The notes under the pieces were generated by a model. That model searched no databases, was not told the origin of the DNA, and worked only from the letters and a program-made list of their open reading frames with translations. Below, piece by piece: positions 1 to 13,025 of a stretch of 64,000 bases of DNA. This DNA comes from Cannabis sativa (Eukaryota; Streptophyta; Magnoliopsida; Rosales; Cannabaceae), in the NCBI RefSeq assembly GCF_029168945.1, contig NC_083607.1, positions 41,773,257-41,837,256 on the forward strand, read 5' to 3'. Positions within the stretch are counted from its first letter, which is position 1. Each line of letters starts with the position of its first letter. A program made the position numbers and the translations under genes.

Positions 1-827
1 AGTATGATGTCAAACTCAGTTAAGTCCAATTCTATAAGGTCAGCGCTCAACTCCCTATCCTCGATCTTAACCGGCATAGACTTAATGCGCCTATTAGAGA
101 TTACCAACTCTCCACTAGGCATTAGGGTTCCAAACCCTCTTTCTAAAACATCACAAGGTCTACCCAAAAGATCAATTATTCTCGTAGCTACATATGAACG
201 TGTAGCTCCCGAATCAAATAATACAGTATACAAGGAGTTATTGACGGGAACTTGACCTGTCACAATAGAAGGACTAGTTGCAGCATCAGCTTGGGTGATA
301 GCGAACACTCGAGTAGGTACCGGTTTTACCTCAGCTTTCGGCTCTTCTTTCTTTGCCTGAGGGCAATCTTTCTTGAAATGCCCTACCATGCCACACAAAA
401 AGCATGTCTTCCGGTTGCATTCTCCCGGGTGATGTTTCTTGCAACGTGGGCACTCAGGGTAAGAGTAACCCTGGCGTCCACCTCTACCTTGGTTCCCCCG
501 AAACTGCTTGCTTTGCCCTGAACCACCAGATGCTGGGGTAACTTTCCTTTACTGATCAGTGGTGGAGTCACCACCATCCCTAACATAGATAGGAGTAGGA
601 AAAGTGGGCGTTCCACCAACACTCGGAGTCACTCGGGGCTCCTGAAGGAATTTCACAGCACCCTCGGCTCTCAAAGCTTTTTCAACCATTTCAGCATATG
701 TGGTTGCTTCTTGGTGGTGATCACCAGATCATGCCTGATCTTCACATTTAAACCGGCCAAATACTTTTCTTTCTTGCTAAAGTCAGTTGGTACGATTCCC
801 ACGGCGAGCTTGGCCAGATGGTCAAAC
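1..827 (-). pseudogene. Ty3/gypsy gag C-terminus and protease relic (left part)
   Basis: The minus strand reads, from right to left, the end of a gag capsid domain (about 827-640), a C-rich stretch with motif CPRCKKHHPGEC followed by a CX2CX4HX4C zinc knuckle (CFLCGMVGHFKKDC, about 365-470), and a retropepsin with active-site motif DSGATRSYVA (about 195-235). This order is typical of a chromovirus-like Ty3/gypsy polyprotein, and the zinc-knuckle style resembles the Tekay/Del group. Several in-frame stops lie between about 540 and 690, so it is not functional. The gag frame resumes at 10983, beyond the copia insertion; reverse transcriptase would lie left of the window. Confidence 0.85.
823..827. 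repeat. Target site duplication CAAAC, left copy (element A)
   Basis: The five bases CAAAC before the left LTR recur exactly at 10978-10982 after the right LTR. A 5-bp duplication is the normal footprint of LTR-retrotransposon integration, and removing one copy plus the element rejoins the gypsy gag frame. Confidence 0.9.
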
Positions 828-2726
828 GGTTGGATTTTATTTTACCAGGATCTTAGATCTACTCACAAGTATGTTGATTAACACCCTAAATATGAACTTT
901 CTAAAACGATGAAATAAACACATATAAAGTTTAGGAAACCTTACATTGGTTGCAGCGGAATAATATGACTCCTTCCGTTCAGATATCTAGCTCTTGATTC
1001 CTTTCTGTAGCAAAGCATTATTAATATCTGGACCTGGATCACTTTCTCTGAATCTTTGATGCTGAAACGTCCTTCTTGCTGAAAGTCTTTCTTCACGATC
1101 TTCCTCACTATGATTGAGGTATCACTTGCTGTGTGTGGGCACTACTCATACACTAAGAATTTCGAAATATTGAAGAAGAAAAGAAGAGAGGGAGTGGTCA
1201 GCCAAATAGGGAGAGAGAAGGCTCAGTTTTTTTTTTTGAATCAGAAGTGTCAGAAGAAAAGTGTAATTTTCCTCAAGCCTTCACTATCTATTTATAGCAT
1301 TCCACTAGAGTTAGGTTTGAATTATTTGGCATTAAAATAATGAAAATATCAGAGGGACAAACCCTACAAAAGTGGACGGCCCTACATAGTGGATTTGGGC
1401 CTCACTTTTTGCAATTTTGCAGTTTTATCTTTTCTGCATCTAATTTTCTCAAAAACGCCAATTTTCTAATTCAACCATTTAAATGCCAATTCTAACTATT
1501 TAATAACTATAAATAATTATTAAATAATATTGTCATTTATCATATTTATTAATTGAACCATACAAAGTATCATAATTAACAAATATGCCCCTAAAACCCT
1601 TTCTTTACAATTTCGCCCTTACTTAGTGAAAATTTCACAAATAGACATAGTCTAATTTGTGAATTATAATTGATTAATCAAAACCAATTACATGAGTCTT
1701 ACAAGCAATATTATCTCAACTAGTGCGGGGACCATGGGTCTATATAACCGAGCTTCCAATAAGTAGATCAAGAATTTAGCACTAAAATTCACTAACTTAT
1801 TAATTCTTCGTTGAATCCACGCATAGAACTTAGAATTGCACTCTCAGTTATATAGAATGCTCTATATGTTCCACCATATAGACACATCATTAGTTATACA
1901 TTTTTATAATCCTAATTTGATCACTGATCCTCTATATGAATGATCTACACTGTAAAGGGATTAGATTACCGTTACACCCTACAATGTATTTTATCCTTAA
2001 AACACTTGACCCCGTATAAATGATATTTCAGCTTATGTGAAATGAGTACTCCACCATTTATGTTTGTTTGGTCAAGCTCGAAGGAGATCATCCTTTGCTT
2101 ACTATTCGCCAGATAGAAGCTATAGATTCCATGTTTATGCTAGCACTCCCACTCAATTGCACTACCGTGTTCCCAAAATGTACGTATCACCCTGACCTAA
2201 AAGTAGGCTTAACTAACAAATCAAAGAACACGAATAGCCTCTCGAGATTGAGCCTAATCATATCAGGATTAAGATCATTTGATCTAGGATCAACTAGGCG
2301 ATATTGACTTGAATAGATATTACGGTAAGTTTAATAAATCTAAGTCAAAGTTCAATATCGGTCCCTTCCGATGCATACTCCATGCATCCAACCTGAGCTT
2401 TACTTTAACCAATGCTCTGGAAATAACATAGCACTTCTCCAAATGCAAGTAAACTCTGTTGTAGATTATCATATCAGTAAAACCCTATGTCTGATAAATC
2501 TAGGAAACTTTATTTATATAGTCATGTTTACTTTCCAATGTGTTGACGGCACAATAAACAGGATCAAGTATGTGAAAAGAGTTTCAGATGAATTTATACA
2601 TTATGTACATATAATCATGAAATAAATCATGTGAACCATGCAACATTAAATGTTATTTCTGATCTATATTAATAAGTAAATCTGATTATATTGAAATGAG
2701 TTTTATCTAGGGCATAAAACCCAACA
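828..2726 (-). repeat. LTR of element A (3' LTR in transcription sense)
   Basis: This 1899-bp LTR pairs with 9088-10977 over its full length with only scattered differences. Read on the minus strand it starts TGTTGGGTTTTATGCCC. A TATA box (TATAAATA on the minus strand) lies at about 1289-1296, putting the transcription start near 1260. Short open frames at 1110, 2068 and 2371 recur in the partner LTR and are not genes. Confidence 0.92.
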
Positions 2727-2741
2727 AACTCCCACTTGCAC
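2727..2741 (-). other. Polypurine tract of element A
   Basis: The minus strand reads GTGCAAGTGGGAGTT directly before the LTR start. This purine-rich plus-strand primer site fixes the element's orientation. The same sequence lies at 45552-45566 in element B. Confidence 0.8.
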
Positions 2742-3099
2742 TAATATAAAACAAAAAGTGCGTTTCAAATAATCTCAACACCTTGATATACAAATCAAGT
2801 GTAGTAGTAGTAAACTCCTCGTAATAGGATCTGAAAGGTTGAATTAAACACAACCTTTTCTCCACCATTACTCTTCCGTTAATCACAAAATCATTGATAA
2901 TGTGAAATTCCTCTCTATATGTCTACTCTCTTGGGATACTGGATTCTATACCTTTGGCAACTACTTTTGGTTAATCAGGAAATTAACACTAGTAGTTTAA
3001 GGCAATTTGGAATGGTGCCAAAGATGTATAGAACTTTCCTTAGACTGAATAAGTACCTTTCCTGCAGCTTTAACATTCAGTCTCTCTCTGGTAGACCTA

Positions 3100-4260
3100 G
3101 AGACTTCAGATAGGTTTTTACACTTCTCCAAAATCACTATTCCACCCCCAGAGTAATCACCATCTTATCAGAAAGATTTTCTAGCACAAAGGCAAATTTC
3201 GAAATCTGATGTGGTGTAGTCTAAGAGTTTTAAACACACCCTTATAGACTAACATATAGTTCCTCTTCTTAATCTTAGAATTTACTTGATTGTCTTCCAA
3301 TGTTCTTCTCCTGGATTAATCTGATACCTACTCATTGCTCCCACTCAACAGCAGGTGTCTGGTCTAAGGCATACTAAAGCATATCTGAGACCTCTCATTG
3401 TTGATTTAAGAAATTCTTTCATGGCTTTATCTTTTCTGGAATAGTTGAGACTTTTCCTTAGATAAATAAAATCTATGCCTAAGAAGTTGTGAAGCTTCTA
3501 TAGATTTCCATTAAAAAGAAAATGCTTCAGCATCTTACTAAAGTAAGTTGCTTGCATTAGAGTAAGTAATTACCAGGTATACCACAAGCCATAGGTTTAG
3601 ATAAACTCAAACCTATAATACTAGGAACATGAAGTTTTGTTAAGTCCATTGAATAGACTTATACACGAAAATTTCCTTTTATGTCCTTGTAATAGAAAAC
3701 TTTAGGTTACTCCATGTTAATGGATTAAACCATAGTTCTATTGGCTTTTCTTCTTAGTTTCTTATCTTGACAATCCATTACTTGTTTAAACTCACAATGG
3801 ATATTAATCACTAGTGTCTCCCAAGTCATAAGAAGGTGAGTTCCTAGAAACTCTCCCACTACGACAAGGTACCGTGAATTAAGTCTAAGAAAACTAAATG
3901 GTATTGATCTCTTCGGTTGTGACAAGACAACAGAGGCAATGGGATCATCATATGTCAAATAAGATGATAGAACACTTTTGGAATCAAGAAATAAATATCT
4001 CCTTTATTTTCAGACGTAGTCATTACCATAGAAGGAATTAGGCAACGACTAGTAACTAATCATCAACATGCAACTCGAAATTTCTGGAAAGGTAAGTTTG
4101 GATATAATTCAAAAATCAATTTAATGATCTTTGAACTGCATATCTACTAACTATTTCTCCACCCCTATCAGTTCGCAAGATCTTTAACCACTTACCTTAA
4201 TGGTTTTAACCATTGCTAGAAATAAATGAAATTTTTCAAACATTTCAAATTTCTTGCTAA
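3100..4260 (-). pseudogene. Decayed copia integrase and RNase H remnants, element A
   Basis: Short in-register matches to copia polyproteins survive on the minus strand with frameshifts and stops. Around 4200-4110 the reading resembles the integrase core segment that ends in FKDHLIDFGIISKL. Near 4040-4010 a piece resembles SLPNSFYG of the integrase C-terminal half. RNase H pieces occur at about 3390-3180 (a YALVCLRPD-like segment, an EHWKTIK-like segment, LDYTTSDFE). The order from right to left is integrase then RNase H, as in Ty1/copia. The identification rests on short motifs in several frames; no protein can be made. Confidence 0.65.
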
Positions 4261-5339
4261 AAGGTATAATCCAGAGTTATCGTTTTAAGAATACAACGAA
4301 AAACTCATATCCACCCTTGAATGTACATCCATCTGCGAATGAGATGAACTACTTTCATTGGATATAGGCATACTAACTCTTTGTAGAGATTGATCTTGTC
4401 AAATCCACTATGAACAAGATACAAATACCATAGATTAAAAAAAATGTGGTAGTGTCTTTTGATGACTTAAGTTTAGTTACTTCAAAGAGTTCTTAGAATA
4501 CTGCAAGTGGATCCTGGTCACAGAATACCTAACTCATATTCCATACAGTTTTAATCCATTAATAGAAGATGGATATTAAACACTTGAGAAAGTGTAACTG
4601 TATTGTATTCCGGAATTAGAAATATCAGAAAATTTCTATTTGAAATCTAAAATTAAAGTCAAAGACTTAAATTTATACCAAATATAATGAGTAATTCTAT
4701 CTTGGACCAGCACTACTAATACAAACTCTAAGTCAGATTTGCCCATACAAGTAGGAGATTTCTAAGATTGAGGATTTATATCAATTGGGAATAGAATTTC
4801 GGGATTATAATCATATGGTCATTTAATTTCTTAAGAGAAAATATAGAAAGACATGAAATAATTTATAGACCATTCATCCAATGATATGTTTTGAAGCTAA
4901 TTCGAAATGAATAAGCTAAGAGGAATTAGGATAATTTCGTTTAAAATAAGAATCCAAGGATGCTTCGATTAGCGAAAGTCAAAGTAATCTTATTTATACA
5001 ATCTTCTTGTTTCATATCATAAAAATACTAGTCTAAGGTGTCATCAATTGATGAACAGCTAGATGTCGCATATACAATATTTATCTTTCGAGATCTAACA
5101 CTATTATGTATGTCTAATGGTGAAAATCCACTAGGGATTTATCTCATTAGATAAACAAGCCAAGTTAGACCAACAATGAAGATTCGAAATTAAACTACAA
5201 CTTAATAACAGAAAATAATATGGTTCAATATAAATTCATACACAATTCAGAAATTATAAACATATAGCAAGTAGGAATGACAAGTGAAAATACTAAAACT
5301 TACAATCCTAAATAATTTCCAAGGTTTTTCAACAAACTG

Positions 5340-5480
5340 ATACAGTGTCCCGTTTAGGCGAGAGTCAAAGCATCATCCATTGAATAGAGTTGTCAGCTCA
5401 TCTAAAATGATAACCATTCTAACAACCTTTTATTCGATCAAGATTAGAATTCAACGTTGTCCCGTTTAGGCGAGAGTCAA
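5340..5480. repeat. Twice-repeated GTCCCGTTTAGGCGAGAGTCAA motif in element A
   Basis: The motif beginning GTCCCGTTTAGGCGAG occurs at about 5346 and again about 112 bases later. Both copies, with the same spacing, are present in element B (about 48316 and 48428), so the duplication predates both insertions. No coding meaning is visible. Confidence 0.7.
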
Positions 5481-5699
5481 GGCAATTCTATCTTATGAGC
5501 TTCCACCATTGTTTCATAACTTGCAAGTCAAGTATGGTCGCCACCATTAGGGTGATCCATACCATACAAAACACTTACAAACTACTTATCTTGCGAGGTT
5601 AAATAGTGTGAAATTGCTAATGAACGTTCCTCCATTAGGGAGGATTACTCACTAAAACAAACGCGGTGTAAAACCCACAATGGAGATCGAATGTCTTTT

Positions 5700-8600
5700 G
5701 ATTAAAAGCTCATTATTTAAAAAGAGTTGTATTTTCTTTGATTCTCTTTATTTATTCTATTTATTTTAAATATATATTTATTTAATTAAATTTCCAATTT
5801 AGAATGAAAAATTCTAAATATAAATTTTAATTTAATATTTATAAATTTTACTTAGATGGATATGAAAATAACATGAATTATTTCCATCTTAGTAATAATT
5901 TCTAATAAATATTTAGAAAAATATTCAATTTAAGTTGTTACAAAATTAATTTAAATTAATTTACAACTCAAATTTATTTTTCTATAAATATATATTGCAT
6001 TTCGAAAAATTAAAGTATTTAAGAATACAATTTTCGAAAAAATGCATATTAAAATAAAAAATAAATCCTGGAAAAATTATTCTAATTTAATGTTGGCCCA
6101 AAATTAATTTATAACAAAAAATATAATTTTCCTATTTAATTAAATTTATAAGAAAAATTTTAAATATTTAAGTATGATGATGAAAATCAACTTAAATATT
6201 AATTTTCTATTTAATTAAATACACTAGAAAAATACTTCAAGCAAAAATATCACTTATCTAGATTTTCCTTTGACTAATTAATTCAATTTCTAATAATATA
6301 CTTTAATTCAATTTATTTTAAATTAATCAATAAATGAAAAAATTATTGATTTAAGTTGGTCCAAAAATTAATTAAAATAAATAATTAATTTACAACTTAA
6401 TCTATTTTTCAAGATAAAATTCGAAATTCCAGCATTTAAGAAATGCAATTTCGAAAATTGATTAATAAAATAAAGAAAAATATATTTTACTTCATTTATT
6501 TTAATTAATCATTAAATGAAAAAATTATTGATTTAAGTTGGTCCAAAATTAAAATAAATAATTTACAACTTTAATCTATTTTTCAAATAAAATTCGAAAT
6601 TCCAGCATTTAAGAAATGCAATTTCAAAATTTAATTAATAAAATAAAAAAAATATATATTTTGAAAATTATTTAAATTTAGTTGAAAAAATAAATTTCAA
6701 CTAAAATAAATTTCTATTTAATTAAGTGTCATGAAAAAGAAATATTTAAGTATTATGATGAAAATCAACTTAGATATTTAATTTTCAAATTAATTAAATG
6801 TATTAAATTCAAGAAATAAATAATTAAGTGTAGAGAAGGCTTAATTATTAATCTCTAGTTTAATACTAGGAAAAATATTCTTAAAATAAATTGTACCAAA
6901 ATTAATTATTTAAATAATTAATTTCACAATGTATAATATTTTCCTATTTAATATTAGAAATAATAAGTAGTCTAGAAATAACTATCTAGAAAATATCTTA
7001 TTTGACTAAGTATCTTTTCCACAAAATTTGAAAAAATATCTAATTTAAGTTGTATTAGAAAAAATCTAGAACTTAAATATTTTCAAATTTAAATTTAATT
7101 AAATATCAAAAATTAAGTTGTAACCACTTAATTTAAAAATATTTCATTTTAAGTTAATAATCCAAAAGATATTAACCAAAAAAAATATCTAAAATATTCC
7201 ATTTTAAGTTAATATTCGAAAAGATATTAACTTAAAAAATATCTAAAGAATCTTAATAACCAATGACTAAAATTTCTCAACTTAATTTTTAAATTTGAAA
7301 TTCAAAAGATATTCAGATTTAAGTTGATTAGTTGTAGATAACTAAATATCAACTTAAATAGGAATATTTAATGAAAAATTTAAATTAAGCTTCAGAAAAA
7401 ATCTAGATGGTTATAATTCTATATTTAATTAAATACAAGAAAATACATATAGTTTAGCTTAGAATAAAAAATTCTTTAAACTATAATTTTCTTAAATTAA
7501 TTTCAAAATAAATGAAATTAATTATGTTGCTAATCAATTTTATTAGGTTAAACTAGTTTAATTAACCTAGTACAGTTATTCAAATCAGGCAAATGGGCCT
7601 TCACAATTGGGGTGGTTCATGTGAGGGGGTGTTGGGTTCAGTATGTCGTACTCACTACTATGGCTCCCAACTCTCACACAAGGCCCAAAAGAGAGGACTT
7701 TAACCTTAAAATGAACAACTATTATTAATTGAATAAGCCCAAAAAACTAAATGGGCCTAAATAAAATCTATCAAGAACTATGACATTTTATTTAGCAACA
7801 TTAACCTATATGCATCTATAATGAAATTAACCACATAGGCTCACACAGGCACACTTTGGATGGGTCCTATCATGTTGCTAGGTCATACACAGGTGAAAGA
7901 AGATTGTAAATATACCTGTTACAAATTATTTACTTGACCAAGGGAGCCATCAGATCATTAGATCTGGCAAAAAGTAACCATGGCTATTTGCAATCAAGTA
8001 ATAATAGGTTTTGAAAACTTACAAACAAGCTAAAACACAGACTCCTGCAACAAGGTTAGCTGGATAGTTGGATGTCGGATTTATTTAATTTTAAATTAAA
8101 TAATTAATTTCGAAATTAAATAATTAATTTAAAAAAAATTCGAAAATTTTAAAAAAATTTGAAATAAAAAAAATTTCGAAATTAAATTAAAATTTAAATT
8201 TAAAATTAAACCTACAATTTTGAAAAATTAGGTTTCAACCAACCTAAATATCATTTCAAAATTTGTTAACTACTTTTAAAAATTAAATGTTATTTTATAA
8301 ATAAAAATTAAATAAAAAATTAATAAAGATAAATGAATATCTTTTTCAGATTTTAAATGTAATTTAAATAAATAAAATAACAAAATTTAAAAGTTAGTAA
8401 AATATCTTACATCTATTTAAAATTACATGATTATAGTTATCTTATTTTAAATTTAAATAAGGTCAATTTATTAAAAAAAATTTAATTTAAAATATTTTAA
8501 ATCTGACCTTAAATTTAAAAATAAGATAAGATATAATCAAATTTTAAAATAAGATAGATTATTAAGGAAAAAGATAGATACTAACTATTTTCAAATTCAA

Positions 8601-9068
8601 ATTACACTAATATCTTGAATTAAATTTAAAAAATATTAAATTAATTCAAAATGATAATTAGAATTGAATTAGGAATAGTAATTGTATAAATACAGAACTA
8701 CACAAAAAATCGGAAGTTAATTCCATGAAAAAGCATGAAAAAACGAAGAAAAACGAAAAAATTGTGAGCTGTACGGACAGTTTTCGCGATCGCAGGAAAA
8801 TTTCAGCACAACTCCGATTTTTTCGAATCTTCAAAAAATCATAACTAATTCAAATTAAATCGAAATTGAGTTCTGTAAAAAAGTAACTTGCTTAATTTTT
8901 TCCATACTATCCAATAAAAATAATTCCAGAAACAGAATCGCAATTATTTTTCACAAAAATTCACAAACATCAATCAATCATCAAATAACACTCAATACAA
9001 CATGATACCATCCAAAAACAAACAAACTATCGTTTTAAAGTCCAAATTTCTTGCAAGTAAATCAATTA
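5700..9068 (-). other. AT-rich non-coding leader of element A
   Basis: In transcription sense this is the first 3.4 kb after the primer binding site. It consists almost entirely of A/T runs with many related short blocks (for example repeated AAATTAATTTACAACT-like segments and paired copies around 6370 and 6550). No open frame or protein motif is visible. Element B has the homologous segment at about 48660-51880. Confidence 0.7.
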
Positions 9069-9085
9069 CCATGGCTCTGAGGCCA
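9069..9085 (-). other. Primer binding site of element A (initiator Met tRNA type)
   Basis: The minus strand reads TGGCCTCAGAGCCATGG two bases after the right LTR. The usual plant initiator-tRNA primer site begins TGGTATCAGAGCC, so it matches except for two bases. The same variant is present in element B. Confidence 0.8.
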
Positions 9086-9087
9086 GT

Positions 9088-10977
9088 TGTTGGATTTTAT
9101 TTTACCAGGATCTTAGATCTACTCACAAGTATGTTGATTAACACCCTAAATATGAACTTTCTAAAACGATGAAATAAACACATATAAAGTTTAGGAAACC
9201 TTACATTGGGTGCAGCGGAATAATATGACTCCTTCCGTTCAGATATCTAGCTCTTGATTCCTTTCTGTAGTAGAGCATTATCAATATCTGAACCTGGATC
9301 ACTTTCTCTAAATCTTTGATGCTGAAACCCCCTTCTTGCTGAAAGTCTTTCTTCACGATCTTCCTCACTATGATTGAGGTATCACTTGCTGTGTGTGGGC
9401 ACTACTCATACACTAAGAATTTCGAAATATTGAAGAAGAAAATAAGAGAGGGAGTGGTCAGCCAGATAGGGAGAGAGAAGGCTCAGTTTTTTTTTGAATC
9501 TCAGAAGAAAAGTGTAATTTTCCTCAAGCTTTCACTATCTATTTATAGCATTCTACTAGGGTTAGGTTTGAATTATTTTGCATTAAAATAATGAAAATAT
9601 CAGAGGAAAAAACCCTACAAAAGTGGCTGGCCCTACATAGTGGATTTGGGCCTCACTTTTTGCAATTTTGCAGTGTTATCTTTTCTGCATCTGATTTTCT
9701 AAAAAATGCCAATTTTCTAATTCAACCATTTAAATGCCAATTCTAAATATTTAATAACTATAAATAATTATTAAATAATATTGTCATTTATCATATTTAT
9801 TAATTGAACCATACAAAGTATCATAATTAACAAATATGCCCCTAAAACTCTTCCTTTACAATTTCGCCCTTACTTAGTGAAAATTTCACAAATAGACATA
9901 GTCTAATTTGTGAATTATAATTGATTAATCAAAACCAATTACATGAGTCTTAAAAGCAATATTATCTCAACTAGTGCGGGGACCATGGGTCTATATAACC
10001 GAGCTTCCAATAAGTAGATCAAGAATTTAGCACTAAAATTCACTAACTTATTAATTCTTCGTTGAATCCACGCATAGAACTTAGAATTGCACTCTCAGTT
10101 TTATAGAATGCTCTATATGTTCCACCATATAGACACATCATTAGTTATCCATTGTTATAATCCTAATTTGATCACTGATCCTCTATATGAATGATCTACA
10201 CTGTAAAGGAATTAGATTACCGTTACACCCTACAATGTATTTTATCCTTAAAACACTTGACCCCGTATAAATGATATTTCAGCTTATGTGAAATGAGTAC
10301 TCCACCATTTATGTTCGTTTGGTCAAGCTCGAAGGAGATCATCATTTGCTTACTATTCGCCAGATAGAAGCTATAGATTCCATGTTTATGCTAGCACTCC
10401 CACTCAATTGCACTACCGTGTTCCCAAAATGTACGTATCACCCTGACCTAAAAGTAGGCTTAACTAACAAATCAAAGAACACGAATAGCCTCTCGAGATT
10501 GAGCCTAATCATATCAGGATTAAGATCATTTAATCTAGGATCAACTAGGCGATATTGACTTGAATAGATATTACGGTAAGTTTAATAAATCTAAGTCAAA
10601 GTTCAATATCGGTCCCTTCCGATGCATACTCCATGCATCCAACCTGAGCTTTACTTTAACCAATGCTCTGGAAAGAACATATCACTTCTCCAAATGCAAG
10701 TAAACTCTGTTGTAGATTATCATATCAGTAAAACCCTATGTCTGATAAATCTAAGAAACTTTATTTACATAGTCATGTTTACTTTCCAATGTGTTGACGG
10801 CACAATAAACAGGATCAAGTATGTGAAAAGGGTTTCAGATGAATTTATACATTATGTACATATAATCATGAAATAAATCATGTGAACCATGCAACATTAA
10901 ATGTTATTTCTGATCTATATTAATAAGTAAATCTGATTATATTGAAATGAGTTTTATTTAGGGCATAAAACCCAACA
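9088..10977 (-). repeat. LTR of element A (5' LTR in transcription sense)
   Basis: This 1890-bp LTR begins TGTTGG and ends CCAACA on the plus strand, is nearly identical to 828-2726, and is followed by the CAAAC target duplication. Confidence 0.92.
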
Positions 10978-10982
10978 CAAAC
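10978..10982. repeat. Target site duplication CAAAC, right copy (element A)
   Basis: Exact match to 823-827. Confidence 0.9.
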
Positions 10983-11430
10983 TTGGTAGTATACTCAGTA
11001 ACCGACATCCCCTCAGTTTGTACCAACTCCGTGAACTCTTTCCGCTTAGCACTACGGACGGCTTCATTATAATATTTGGAGTTAAACAACTCCTTGAATT
11101 CTTCCCAGGTCATAACAGTGACGTCCCGAGTGAGGCTTATCAACTCCCACCACACGAGGGCGTCCTCCTGGAACTGAAAAGTGGCGCAGGTCACCCGATC
11201 ATTACCAACCACTCCCATAAAATTGAGAATACGTTCAATCACTGTGAGGCACTGCTCAGCCTTCATCACATCAGGACCTCCCAGAAACCCTGGAGGTGCT
11301 TGCTTTCAGAATCTTTCGTACAACGGCTCCATACGGTTGCCAACAAAAAGTTGTTCTGCTGGCACCGCTGGAACTGCAATGACCTGAGCAACTTGCTGAG
11401 GAGGCACGGCAGGACTGTTCCCTGAACTCA
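10983..11430 (-). pseudogene. Ty3/gypsy gag relic (right part, N-terminal side)
   Basis: On the minus strand this reads the N-terminal part of the gag split by element A. A proline/valine/glutamine-rich start (PPQQVAQVIAVPAVPAEQL) is followed by MEPLYERF, an in-frame stop, KQAPPGFLGGPDVMKAEQ, and then a capsid segment with FQEDALVWWELI and MTWEEFKELF. The last codons (TEYTTKF) read directly into DHLAKLAVGIVPTDF at 827 when the insertion is ignored. This shows one gag frame was split and that it was already carrying at least one stop. Confidence 0.87.
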
Positions 11431-12075
11431 CAGAGCTCTTTTACTTCAACAGTTAAATTAGTTGTTGTTTCCAAATCAGCCTGGTGAAGCTCCTCTGAAG
11501 ACCTTAATTTGGTAGTGAGTTCTTGGACCTCTTCCCTGGAATCTCGAAGATCCCTCCGGGCCGCAGCTATAATCTCGTCCCTGGCCGTCAACACTTCCCG
11601 ATGGTTTTTCTCCATGAGGGCCTCCTTCCTTTGGTCTTCGTCCTAGATCACCTTCTTCTGCTCCTCCGACTCCCGAAGACTCTTCGTCACCTCCTCTGTG
11701 CCACCAAACTTAGACATGGTTAACCCATGGTCGATCAAAGTCTTTGAAAGACGACCAGCCTCTGCAGCAATCTCGTAGTCAACAGGGAAAAGTTAGAACC
11801 TTGTATAAAAAGACATGTAAGGAATTTAAAAGGTGAGAACATATTGCAGTAAGGACTACACTCATGTCCTGAATTTGGTACATGGGGTTGGCAAAAGCGC
11901 AAGTTGCATATCTCTTGGTGGGAAGTTGGGTTAGATCGGTAGCAAAATGGCTCATCATCTCCGAGGCAAGGTGAAGCTCTAAGATTTATTGATCGAATTT
12001 GAAGAAACCGTGGGCATGAAGGTCGTGGAGAACTTCACTCATCTGAAAAAGGAAATCTAGCAGTTAGCTCCCAAA
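11430..12075 (-). pseudogene. Antisense coiled-coil reading frame next to a gypsy 3' end
   Basis: A minus-strand frame from about 11780 to 11430 encodes a charged, heptad-like polypeptide (MSKFGGTEEVTKSLRESEEQ, then EEVQELTTKLRSSEELHQ), broken by one stop near 11645. Further upstream (about 12045-11880) another open piece begins MSEVLHDLHAHGFFKFDQ, has a stop, and continues ILELHLASEMMSHF. The two may have been exons of one gene. I do not recognise the protein. Because the adjacent LTR reads on the plus strand, this could be an antisense extra frame carried by a gypsy element or a captured host-gene piece. The junction with the gag relic near 11430 is not resolved. Confidence 0.45.
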
Positions 12076-13013
12076 CCAAACCCTAAGATAAAATAAAACA
12101 AAAAAAAAAAAGGGAATGGGGGTCCCCTAACCGCTGGAAAGAGGCCCCCTCTAGATGCATGCCAAAAATAAGGAATCCAGAGATTCTTTTAGGCAAACAT
12201 CGGATGCAAAACATTCGAAGAACAAAAATAAGGGGAAAAGAAGGAGAAAAGAGGGGTGTGGAAGTCGCTTCGAACACTCGATGACAAACAAACAGAAGAT
12301 CACTTTTTAGTCTCAAAGAAAAATGATAATAAGCATACAAAAAAAAAGACGGTGGTCATCGGGCGCCCCCCCCCCCCCTTTGGGAAAGCGTCACCATGAC
12401 ATTCGCCATAACCACCATATCACAGAAATCAAGCGCAACCAAGCGAGAATGTCACCATTCTTATTTTGCCCTAACATACAGAAAAAGCAAAAAAAAAAAT
12501 ATGAACAAAACTTATGCAAAGGTGGTAAGGAAGAGGCGGACAGTGTCTGGTGGTAAAACTTTGTCTAACAACGATAGAGGAGCAGCAGAAGATGGTTGGA
12601 GGTGTCTGGAATTTTTTCGAATATGTTGGCTGGGTTGAAAATTGCAAGGTGGTGAAAGTAACCTAACAAAGAAAAGTGCTGGCTTTTATAGGCCAGAAGG
12701 GGTGCAAGGAAATTGTGATCAGACACCATCGTATGGTGAGAATTTGTAGCAATTCCAATTCTGTGATCCAACGGATGGGATGAACAGGTGTCAAGAGGAG
12801 AAAGGACGGTCGAAATGTTTGAGTACTTCTCTAACATTGACATTAATGCAAAGGTCTATCAATGGACAGGAAGCGAATCATTGCCAGTAAAAGGAAATAA
12901 AAATCAATGATGACGATCATAAATGTGACCCATGCGCCAGGGGCACGTGCCACTATATTTATTAAGGACCGGAGGCCGCATACAAGTCTCATTTAACTAT
13001 TACTAAATAAGAC
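12076..13013. other. Non-coding stretch before a gypsy 3' LTR
   Basis: No supported gene is visible. It contains a poly-C run near 12367-12379 and A-rich runs near 12100 and 12490. Given the PPT and LTR that follow, it is probably the 3' untranslated part of a plus-strand gypsy element. Confidence 0.4.
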
Positions 13014-13025
13014 TTGGGGGAAAAA
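13014..13025 (+). other. Polypurine tract of a plus-strand gypsy element
   Basis: TTGGGGGAAAAA immediately precedes the LTR start TGTTGC. A G-run PPT of this type is usual for plant Ty3/gypsy elements and sets the orientation to plus. Confidence 0.6.

Larger units (their letters stand above)
828..10977 (-). mobile_element. Element A: non-autonomous copia-type LTR retrotransposon (10.15 kb)
   Basis: It is bounded by two LTRs (828-2726 and 9088-10977) with TGTTGG...CCAACA termini and flanked by CAAAC. The left-most base of the left LTR is mutated (G instead of T). The primer binding site lies on the minus strand beside the right LTR and the polypurine tract beside the left LTR, so the element is transcribed leftward. 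The roughly 6.36-kb interior has no long open frame. About 3.4 kb next to the PBS is very AT-rich, and the other half carries broken integrase and RNase H remnants of copia type. Element B at 43688-53753 has the same interior. Confidence 0.93.

Noticed and set aside
2068..2625. Two adjacent plus-strand open frames of 79 and 84 codons
   Set aside because: They recur at 10319-10876 (and partly at 37801) because they lie in the LTR of the copia family; they show no protein motif and read against the element's transcription direction.
3725..3958. 77-codon minus-strand frame, with an 80-codon counterpart at 46612-46854
   Set aside because: Conserved between elements A and B but only because both are copies of the same decayed region; flanking frames are broken, so it is a remnant rather than a new small gene.
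11018..11425. 135-codon plus-strand open frame
   Set aside because: It is the antisense shadow of the gypsy gag capsid on the minus strand, which has the recognisable domain.
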